A stretch of DNA of 11,862 bases from CAZQSL01 sp964595945. Lineage in GTDB: Bacteria; UBP15; UBA6099; JAJRTR01. Both the position numbers and the translations under genes were made by a program. The notes under the pieces were generated by a model. It did not search any database and was not told the origin of the DNA. It worked only from the letters and a program-made list of their open reading frames with translations. Numbering within the stretch: position 1 is the stretch's first letter; every line of letters begins with the position of its first letter. Location of the stretch: contig CAZQSL010000110.1 in assembly GCA_964595945.1 (NCBI GenBank), forward strand, positions 1-11,862, written 5' to 3'. Shown here piece after piece: positions 6,288 through 11,862 of this stretch.

Positions 6288-6758
6288 ATGTCCATCGCAA
6301 AAAAGTTTATTCCATGTCTTTTTGTATGTCTGTGTCTCTTCGCTCTGAAAACACTGGCAGCCTCTGACGAAATCACCGGCAGCCTGCTCGAATCGACCGA
6401 ATCCAACCTCTTCTCCCAGACAAATATCACCATCGTATCCCTGAGCCTGCTCGCTGACGCCGTCAAAGACGATAACGTAGTCATAACCAGTGAAAACAAA
6501 AAGCACCTCGCGATGATCATCGAAAACCTCGGCATCTCCAACGATTCGCTCTCCTCTATCATCATGTCCAGTGAAATCGCATCCTACGACGTCAAACTCC
6601 TGCGCCTTTTCATCAAGTCCAACACCTATATGATCGCCGCGGCAAAAAACCTCGACAAGTATTGTGATGATGGCGATCCCAACCATTTTCTCGAATACGC
6701 CGCCAATATACAGGGCGTCGGTGATACCATGGGAGAGATGCAGTCAATCGTGGAATGA
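6288..6758 (+). CDS. Small exported protein of unknown function
   Basis: A 156-residue protein I do not recognise. The N-terminus MSIAKK followed by a hydrophobic stretch (7-20) and LAAS is a Sec signal peptide, likely cleaved near residue 24-25; there is no lipoprotein box. The mature part looks mostly helical and acidic, ends with MQSIVE, and contains one cysteine (126). Start: ATG 6288, preceded by AGGGAG at 6273-6278; the open frame extends further upstream, but that stretch lacks coding character and a ribosome site. The stop codon overlaps the start of the AlkD-family gene (ATGA at 6755-6758), so the two are translationally coupled. Why an exported protein would be paired with a DNA repair enzyme is unclear. 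Direct repeats and a possible -10 lie upstream. Confidence 0.82.
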   Translation: MSIAKKFIPCLFVCLCLFALKTLAASDEITGSLLESTESNLFSQTNITIVSLSLLADAVKDDNVVITSENKKHLAMIIENLGISNDSLSSIIMSSEIASYDVKLLRLFIKSNTYMIAAAKNLDKYCDDGDPNHFLEYAANIQGVGDTMGEMQSIVE

Positions 6759-7465
6759 ACGGCAACCTCACTTGCGACGAAATCGTCTCGCTGCTGAAAA
6801 GTGAGGCCAACCCCGCCAACGTCGAAGGCATGGCACGCTATGGCATAAGCACCTTCGGCACCCTCGGCGTTTCGATGCCAATTCTCAGGGGCCTCGCGCG
6901 CCGATGCGGCCGGGATCACCCCCTCGCCCTCCTGCTCTGGGACACCGGCCTACACGAGGCGCGCATCCTCGCCTCACTCATCGCCGATCCCCTGATAACC
7001 TCTCCCGCTCTCATGGACTCCTGGGCTGCCGCCATTGATTCCTGGGATGTCTGCGACCAGTGCTGCTCCAACCTCTTTCGCCGCACATCCCACGCCTGGG
7101 CAAAAGCCGCCGGATGGACTGCATCAGACGCGCCGTTTACCAAACGGGCCGCCTTTGTCCTCATGGCCCAACTTGCCGTCCACGACAAAAAAGCGCCCAA
7201 CGAAGACTTCGAGCCCTTTTTGGCACTCATCGAAAAACACTCCGGCGACGACCGTAATTTTGTCAAAAAAGCCGTCAACTGGGCACTGCGCTCGATCGGC
7301 AAACGAAACATCGCTCTCAATGCCCGCGCCTGCTCCGTGGCCGAAAGCATCCTCTCCACCCCTACCCGCTCCGCCCGATGGATCGCCTCTGACGCCCTTC
7401 GCGAACTCCGCGACCCGTGCCACCTCGAATACATCGCCACCCGAAAACGCGGAAATCCACAATAA
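6755..7465 (+). CDS. AlkD-family DNA alkylation repair protein (HEAT-like DNA glycosylase)
   Basis: A 236-residue cytosolic protein of the AlkD family. These HEAT-repeat glycosylases remove positively charged alkylated bases such as 3-methyladenine and 7-methylguanine. Landmarks: DSWDVCDQCCSNLF (95-108), FTKRAAFVLMAQL (128-140), NFVKKAVNWALRSIGKRN (168-185) and RWIASDALREL (208-218). By alignment from memory with Bacillus cereus AlkD, Trp97, Asp101 and Trp176 match the catalytic-pocket residues Trp109, Asp113 and Trp187. The length is as expected. The ATG at 6755 overlaps the previous stop by four bases. There is no well-spaced ribosome site (GGGAGAG lies about 18 bases away), so translation probably depends on the upstream gene. 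No terminator is evident after it. Confidence 0.92.
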   Translation: MNGNLTCDEIVSLLKSEANPANVEGMARYGISTFGTLGVSMPILRGLARRCGRDHPLALLLWDTGLHEARILASLIADPLITSPALMDSWAAAIDSWDVCDQCCSNLFRRTSHAWAKAAGWTASDAPFTKRAAFVLMAQLAVHDKKAPNEDFEPFLALIEKHSGDDRNFVKKAVNWALRSIGKRNIALNARACSVAESILSTPTRSARWIASDALRELRDPCHLEYIATRKRGNPQ

Positions 7466-7505
7466 CGCACCAGCCCATCTCCCGCACTATGACAAAAATC
7501 CTTTG

Positions 7506-7534
7506 TTGACACCTGATATCATCAGAAATATAAT
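7506..7534 (+). promoter_or_regulatory. Perfect consensus sigma-70 promoter of the TonB receptor gene
   Basis: TTGACA (7506-7511) and TATAAT (7529-7534) are both exact consensus with an ideal 17-base spacer. The spacer holds CTGAT-ATC-ATCAG (7513-7525), an inverted repeat that includes TGATATCA. A promoter this strong with a symmetric site between its boxes would suit a gene held down by a repressor or by its leader RNA. Confidence 0.88.
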
Positions 7535-7540
7535 GCGCGT

Positions 7541-7781
7541 TATGTCTCCGATCTCACAACGGTCTGTGGCACATAGCTATGACATGTGAGACGACAGGGT
7601 GCAGGGGGAAACCCCTCCGCCTCCCATCCGGAAAGGAGAAATCATGATCCGCTTCACTTCGCCTCGCCACTGCGCCCCCGGATACATCCAATCAGAGACA
7701 AGACAACCTGTGATACACTCCGAAAAATCCCGGTGCAATTCCGGTTATCATAACACTCACTCAAAACAAAAGGAGATCAGG
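7541..7781 (+). promoter_or_regulatory. Long structured 5' leader of the TonB receptor gene (possible cis-regulatory RNA)
   Basis: About 240 bases separate the promoter from the preferred start. Hairpins seen: TCTCACA (7552-7558) with TGTGAGA (7585-7591), enclosing the palindrome CATAGCTATG (7572-7581); AGGGG-GAAA-CCCCT (7603-7616), a GNRA-type tetraloop hairpin; and CCGG-TGCAATT-CCGG (7730-7744). A GCCACTG (7665-7671) and an AAAGGAGAAAT stretch recall pieces of the cobalamin riboswitch, but the B12 box is not convincing and the order of elements does not fit well. An ATG at 7644 with AGGAG ten bases earlier is in frame with the receptor. The function is therefore open: riboswitch-like leader, alternative N-terminus, or both. 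Confidence 0.45.
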
Positions 7782-9857
7782 ATGATAAAACGCCACTTAG
7801 CCACAAGTCTGTTCGCCAGCGCATTCACACTCGCCACGGCATTCACCGCCACGGCGGTACAGGCTGCGGACAGCGCCGCTTTCGACCTCGGCGAAATCGT
7901 CGTCAAAGGCCAGAAAGCATCAGTAGAGAAAACAAAAGCCGAAAACACCGTCGAAGTCACCGCCGAGCAGATCAGGGAATCAGGAGCCCAGAATGTCGCC
8001 GAAGCTCTCGAAAACTCAGCCGGACTATTCCTTCACTCCGGAGGCCGCAAGGCTGACAGCGCTCTTTTAATCAACGGCATCGACCAGGGCCGCGTCCTCA
8101 TCATGATCGACGGTGTGCCTATCAATGCCCCATATTATCGCGAATCAGATCTCGCCTTCATGCCCGTCGACAACATCTCGAAGATCGTCGTCGTCAAATC
8201 AGCCGCTTCCTCGGCTTACGGCGCCAACGCGCTCGGCGGTGTTATCAACATCGTTACCGCAAAACCCGTGGAGGGCACCTCCGGGTCTCTCACGATGAAG
8301 GCCGGCCAGAACAAAACCGTCAATCCCTCCCTCACCTATGGTTACAACACCGGTCGATTCTACGTACAGGGCACCGCCCAGCACCTCGAAACCGACGGCT
8401 ATGACATTTCCCACCGCTTCACTCCGGTCGTCACTGCCGCCGAAGACGGCGGCCTGCGCAATCAGAGCGACCGCACCAGCGACAACTACTCTTTCCTCAT
8501 CGGCCTCCAGAACGACAAAACCGAATATGCCCTCAACATCAACTACATCGACGCCGAAAGAGGAACCCCCTTCGATGTTACCACCAATAAAGGTTACATA
8601 AACAGATTCACCGAATGGAAAAAATACACCATCGACCTCAGCAGCGAACAGCAGGTAAGCGACAAGCTCTCGTTCAGGGAAAAAATCTATTACCACAAGT
8701 TCGACAACACCCTCACGAGATACACCAACCTCAACTTCAACACCATCGCCACCCTCTCGGCAGCCAACGGCGGCGGATCTGACATCTCCACATTCGACGA
8801 CTACACGGCCGGCCTCAGACTACTCGCCGACTACGAATTTTCCGCCGACACAATCCTGCACGCCAGCCTCAACTACAACCGCGAAAACCACCAGAAAGAA
8901 GCTTCACCCGGCTACTCGCGCGACGAATCCGAAACCGATAACTATTCGGTCGGACTCGACTTCGAAGCCCCTCTCGCCGACAAACTCTCCTACTCGGTCG
9001 GTTCGAGCTTCGATGGATTCATCCAGCAGTCGGCCGTGCAGGCAAATTCCAATGGAATCGGCACTTACGACGTTACTACACAAGGCAGCAAAACAGCGAT
9101 GAACTACTACGGCGGCCTTATCTACCAGTATGACGAAAAAACCACCCTCTCCGTCACAGCCGCCCACAAGACAAGATTCCCCACCCAGTCCGAGCTCTAT
9201 CTCGGCGGATGCTCCGACATTGCCTGCGCTGTCCCATCGGAAACGGTATCGAAAATAGGAAACGCCCTGCTCGACCCGGAAGAAAACGACCAGTTCACCA
9301 TAGGTTACAGCACAAAATTCGACAGCGGTCTCAAATTCGGATTCGGATACTTCCACAACGACATCACCGATTACATCAATTCCGTCGGCACCGGCATCGA
9401 TAACGCCGCTGGCGATGAAATCTTCCAGTATCAGAACGCTCCCGGCATGATCTCGAAAGGATTCGAACTCTCACTCTCCGGCAAATACCGCACATCCTTC
9501 CACTGGACCCTCGCCTATACCAACACCAAAGCCGAATTCACCTCCACCCCAGGGGTACAGATCGACAGGACACCACACGCAAAAACCAACATCGTCACAA
9601 AACGCGTCATCTCCCCATCCCTCGCATTTGATTTATCCACATCCTTTATCTCAGCATCAAACGACAGCCAGGCAAAATACGCCAAGACCATCAAACCCTT
9701 CGCTCTCGTCAACGCCGGTTTCAGCGGCAACGTCAAAAGCATCAAACTCGACTGGGCTCTCCGCTGCGACAACGTCATGGACAAACTCTATTGGGAAGAA
9801 GTCGGCTATCCGCAACCAGGCAGGACTTTCCGCGCCGAAGCCACTTACAAATTCTGA
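7782..9857 (+). CDS. TonB-dependent outer-membrane receptor
   Basis: A 691-residue outer-membrane receptor, powered through TonB-ExbBD, for import of a scarce ligand such as a siderophore, haem or cobalamin. Signal peptide 1-29 (cleavage after AVQA). DLGEIVVKG (35-43) is a TonB-box-like segment. The plug domain is about 55-160, with LINGIDQGRVLIMIDGVPIN (96-115) and SSAYGANALGGVINIVT (143-159) as typical plug motifs. The remaining part is a beta-barrel with alternating strands, ending EATYKF with the terminal Phe used for barrel assembly. A cysteine pair (477, 482) lies in a probable surface loop. Start: ATG 7782, with AGGAG at 7771-7775; an in-frame ATG at 7644 with its own ribosome site is an alternative, but would put 46 residues before the signal peptide. 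The plug looks BtuB/colicin-receptor-like, but the ligand cannot be read from sequence. No TonB or ABC transporter gene is in the window. Confidence 0.94.
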   Translation: MIKRHLATSLFASAFTLATAFTATAVQAADSAAFDLGEIVVKGQKASVEKTKAENTVEVTAEQIRESGAQNVAEALENSAGLFLHSGGRKADSALLINGIDQGRVLIMIDGVPINAPYYRESDLAFMPVDNISKIVVVKSAASSAYGANALGGVINIVTAKPVEGTSGSLTMKAGQNKTVNPSLTYGYNTGRFYVQGTAQHLETDGYDISHRFTPVVTAAEDGGLRNQSDRTSDNYSFLIGLQNDKTEYALNINYIDAERGTPFDVTTNKGYINRFTEWKKYTIDLSSEQQVSDKLSFREKIYYHKFDNTLTRYTNLNFNTIATLSAANGGGSDISTFDDYTAGLRLLADYEFSADTILHASLNYNRENHQKEASPGYSRDESETDNYSVGLDFEAPLADKLSYSVGSSFDGFIQQSAVQANSNGIGTYDVTTQGSKTAMNYYGGLIYQYDEKTTLSVTAAHKTRFPTQSELYLGGCSDIACAVPSETVSKIGNALLDPEENDQFTIGYSTKFDSGLKFGFGYFHNDITDYINSVGTGIDNAAGDEIFQYQNAPGMISKGFELSLSGKYRTSFHWTLAYTNTKAEFTSTPGVQIDRTPHAKTNIVTKRVISPSLAFDLSTSFISASNDSQAKYAKTIKPFALVNAGFSGNVKSIKLDWALRCDNVMDKLYWEEVGYPQPGRTFRAEATYKF

Positions 9858-9937
9858 CAAGCCTCTGCCTGACTGCGCAGACGCCACACTGTCTGCGATC
9901 ACGGAGACTTCTGTCAATTGGAAAAACAACGGGTTTC

Positions 9938-9965
9938 GCCCGGCCTCGGCGCCGGGCTTTTTTTT
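9938..9965 (+). terminator. Strong intrinsic terminator after the TonB receptor gene
   Basis: GCCCGGC (9938-9944) pairs perfectly with GCCGGGC (9951-9957) around a six-base loop, followed directly by eight T (9958-9965). It lies 80 bases after the receptor stop and ends that transcript. Confidence 0.93.
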
Positions 9966-10188
9966 GCCATTGCCTTTCAGCAAAACGGGCCGCGTCACTA
10001 TCGACAGCCTGATGCCTGTAAAACCGTAAGTTCTTAACCTTCACGTCATTTTTTCGCCGTCCCAACAATTCCCATATTGGCAAATTTCAGAAAAAAATTC
10101 CAATATTTCACTTTACATATTTAACTTATGTTATAATTTCTCAAAGCTGTAGCAAGCGCGCGCGCGAGCACGGCTATTTATTCTGACA
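9966..10188 (+). other. Gene-free A+T-rich stretch with an inverted repeat
   Basis: No gene is seen. ATATTGG (10074-10080) and CCAATAT (10100-10106) are inverted copies; inner AATTT (10083-10087) and AAATT (10095-10099) extend the pairing to twelve pairs with a two-base bulge and a seven-base loop. A further TATAAT (10132-10137), preceded by TGT as an extended -10, could be a second, more distant promoter for the hybrid kinase; no good -35 accompanies it. The base composition is clearly lower in G+C than the flanking genes. Confidence 0.5.
10156..10166. repeat. Short alternating GC run
   Basis: Eleven bases of alternating G and C lie between the A+T-rich stretch and the hybrid-kinase promoter. 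Such runs can adopt Z-DNA under torsion, but this one is short and may be without effect. Confidence 0.6.
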
Positions 10189-10217
10189 CTGACAACTCGC
10201 TGATACATCAATATAAT
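10189..10217 (+). promoter_or_regulatory. Promoter of the hybrid kinase gene with candidate operator in the spacer
   Basis: CTGACA (10189-10194, one mismatch) and TATAAT (10212-10217, perfect) are separated by 17 bases. TGATACATCA (10201-10210) fills the spacer just before the -10 box and is identical to a 10-mer in the inverted repeat upstream of the HTH gene. The leader is about 25 bases. Confidence 0.75.
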
Positions 10218-10247
10218 AAACATCCGGGTACTCCCCAGAGGCAGCAC

Positions 10248-11862
10248 ATGGACACACCAGAAATGCCAGAAAAAAACACCAACAACGGCAAATCCGCAAA
10301 CTCACCCGGAGACAGCCAGGAACTGCTCTGGAAACATGCTCTGCAATGCGTCGGCGACTGCGTGTGGGAATGGGACATCAGCACCGGCAAAGCCTGCTTT
10401 TACGGCAACTACTGGAAAGACCTGCTCGGATACGAAAAAGAAGATATCCCCGACAGCGACTCCGAATGGATATCACATGTCCACCCCGACGACTATCAGC
10501 AGACACTCGACAAACTCCTGAAATTTCTCCACGGAAACTCTCCCGCTCTCTCGATCGAGCACCGCCTGCGCTGCAGGGACGGCTCCTACAAATGGGTGCT
10601 CGGACGCGGCGCCATCGTAGCTCGCTCCCACGACGGCTCACCCCAGCGCGTCATTGGCACCCACAGGGACATTTCCGAAGAAAAAGCGCTCGAATCAAAA
10701 CTCCGCGAAAGCGAAGAACTCATGCGAAGCGTCTACTCCCAGTCGCCGATCGGCATCGAAATCTTCGACAGCGCCGGACTCCTCATCGACCTCAACGACT
10801 CTTGCCTCGAAATCTTCGGCGTCGATGACAAATCCTCCGTCCTCGGATTCAACATCTTCAAAGACCCCAACATCCCCAGAAGCGCCATGCTGCTGATCAA
10901 AAAGGGCAAACAGGCAAAATACGAAACCGTCTTCGACTTCGATATCGTCCGGGCTAAAAATCTGTACCCCACTGGCAATACCGGACAGCGTGACCTCGAT
11001 GTCACCATCAACCCCCTCACCCGCGATGGCAAAATATCCGGCTATATCGCTCTCGTCCAGGACATCACCGAACAAAAAACCACACAGGCCGAAACAGCCA
11101 GAAGCCAGCGGCTCGAATCAATCGGCTCTCTCGCCGGCGGCATCGCACACGACTTCAACAATGTCATCACCGCCATCCTCGGCAACATCTCCTACGCAAA
11201 ACTCGTCATCGACACCAACAGAACCGACTCTCTCGACGCACTCGCCAATGCCGAAAAAGCCTGCGCCGAAGCCGGCAACATCGCTCACCAACTCCTCACT
11301 TTCTCTAAAGGCGGAGCTCCCGTCATCTCCACCATCTCCCTTGAATCCCTCCTCCGTAATACCGCGAAATTCGCCCTCAGCGGCTCTTCCATCAAATGTC
11401 ACGTCAATATCTCACCTGACCTGTGGCCCGCCATCGTCGACCAGTCACAGATCACCCACGCCATACAGAATCTCGTCCAAAACGCCGAACAAGCCATGCC
11501 AAAGGGCGGCTCCATCACCATCGAAGCAGCCAACACCGTCATCCCGCAATCATCCCCCCTGCCCCTCTCCCCCGGCAACTATGTCCGCATCTCCATCGCA
11601 GACACCGGCACCGGCATCCCCCACGATATCCTCCCGCGCATCTTCGACCCCTTTTTCTCCACAAAACAAAAAGCTCGCGGCCTCGGACTCTCCACCGCTT
11701 ACTCCATCATCAATAAACACAAAGGATATATCACCGTAGCTTCACGCCCTGCCGAAGGCTCGTCCTTCACCTTCTACCTCCCAGCCGCCTCCCAAGCCCG
11801 CAAACAGACCGCCACGACCGAAAAACACTTCCCCGGCCGCACATGCCGCATCCTCGTCATGG
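10248..11862 (+). CDS. PAS-PAS hybrid sensor histidine kinase, 3'-truncated by the window edge
   Basis: At least 538 residues, open at the window end. Start: ATG 10248, with AGAGG at 10235-10239. There is no signal peptide or membrane segment, so it is a cytosolic sensor. PAS 1 (about 33-143) is of the PAS_3 type: HPDDY (79-83), HRLRCRDGSYKWVLGRG (105-121) and GTHRDIS (137-143). PAS 2 covers about 155-275. The kinase core follows: phosphoacceptor His301 in GGIAHDFNN, N box NLVQNAEQAM (408-417), G1 ADTGTGI (451-457), F box RIFDPFFSTK (464-473) and G2 ARGLGLS (476-482). After a short linker the frame reaches RTCRILVM (531-538) and a G. This is how a receiver domain begins (usually ILVMDDE), so this is very likely a hybrid kinase. 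Neither PAS shows obvious cofactor residues and the signal is unknown. The ATP lid has Ala-Arg where Gly-Ser is usual in this group. Confidence 0.93.
   Translation, partial: MDTPEMPEKNTNNGKSANSPGDSQELLWKHALQCVGDCVWEWDISTGKACFYGNYWKDLLGYEKEDIPDSDSEWISHVHPDDYQQTLDKLLKFLHGNSPALSIEHRLRCRDGSYKWVLGRGAIVARSHDGSPQRVIGTHRDISEEKALESKLRESEELMRSVYSQSPIGIEIFDSAGLLIDLNDSCLEIFGVDDKSSVLGFNIFKDPNIPRSAMLLIKKGKQAKYETVFDFDIVRAKNLYPTGNTGQRDLDVTINPLTRDGKISGYIALVQDITEQKTTQAETARSQRLESIGSLAGGIAHDFNNVITAILGNISYAKLVIDTNRTDSLDALANAEKACAEAGNIAHQLLTFSKGGAPVISTISLESLLRNTAKFALSGSSIKCHVNISPDLWPAIVDQSQITHAIQNLVQNAEQAMPKGGSITIEAANTVIPQSSPLPLSPGNYVRISIADTGTGIPHDILPRIFDPFFSTKQKARGLGLSTAYSIINKHKGYITVASRPAEGSSFTFYLPAASQARKQTATTEKHFPGRTCRILVM

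Noticed and set aside
7600..7760. A bona fide cobalamin riboswitch
   Set aside because: Only isolated fragments match; the B12 box and the order of conserved segments are not convincing, so it is reported only as an unassigned structured leader.
10990..11739. A 249-codon + strand frame inside the hybrid kinase
   Set aside because: Ser/Pro/Thr-only composition and full overlap with recognisable kinase motifs in the true frame.
1..11862. CRISPR array, insertion sequence, phage genes or a defence system
   Set aside because: No regularly spaced repeats, terminal inverted repeats with transposase, or phage/defence domains were found on either strand.

Overview
The window looks like an ordinary chromosomal stretch of a Gram-negative (diderm) bacterium. 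The supporting evidence is a TonB-dependent outer-membrane receptor ending in Phe, several Sec signal peptides followed by mature exported domains, and consensus sigma-70 type promoters. The coding strands are unusually rich in C and A and favour C-ending codons. I cannot name the genus. The kinase style is compatible with Desulfuromonadota-like or related anaerobic lineages, but that is a weak impression. There is no phage, transposon, CRISPR array or insertion sequence. Nearly everything is on the + strand; a tRNA and one small regulator gene are on the - strand.

Layout. 1-951: thiamine-monophosphate kinase (thiL), lacking only its N-terminus. 1115-1717: a MarC-family membrane protein, probably followed by a weak terminator. 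1853-3052: a soluble PAS histidine kinase whose PAS domain carries the full set of haem-pocket residues of the oxygen sensor FixL. 3160-4692 and 4740-5612: two exported proteins, probably one operon. The first is a homologue of linalool dehydratase/isomerase (LinD) with partly altered active-site positions and an extra C-terminal region. The second is an unrecognised protein made of two repeated domains. 5618-5896 (-): a small XRE-type HTH regulator with a very basic tail, convergent with the previous gene. 5982-6055 (-): tRNA-Arg(CCG) with its own promoter. 6288-6758 and 6755-7465: an unrecognised small exported protein overlapping an AlkD-family DNA glycosylase gene by 4 bases. 7506-7781: a perfect-consensus promoter and a long structured leader. 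7782-9857: a TonB-dependent receptor, closed by a strong intrinsic terminator at 9938-9965. 10248 to the end: a PAS-PAS hybrid histidine kinase cut off where a receiver domain seems to start.

How the parts may work together. The FixL-like kinase has no response regulator here, so its target is unknown, but it lies directly upstream of the LinD-like operon. A motif of the form TGATA-(1-2 nt)-ATCA occurs in the promoter spacers of the TonB receptor and the hybrid kinase, and within an inverted repeat upstream of the HTH gene. GTATCA half-sites also precede the small exported protein. The HTH protein is therefore a candidate local regulator of several of these genes; this is inference from sequence only.

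The most interesting items are the probable haem-PAS oxygen sensor, the exported LinD-like protein with its two-domain partner, and the shared promoter motif.
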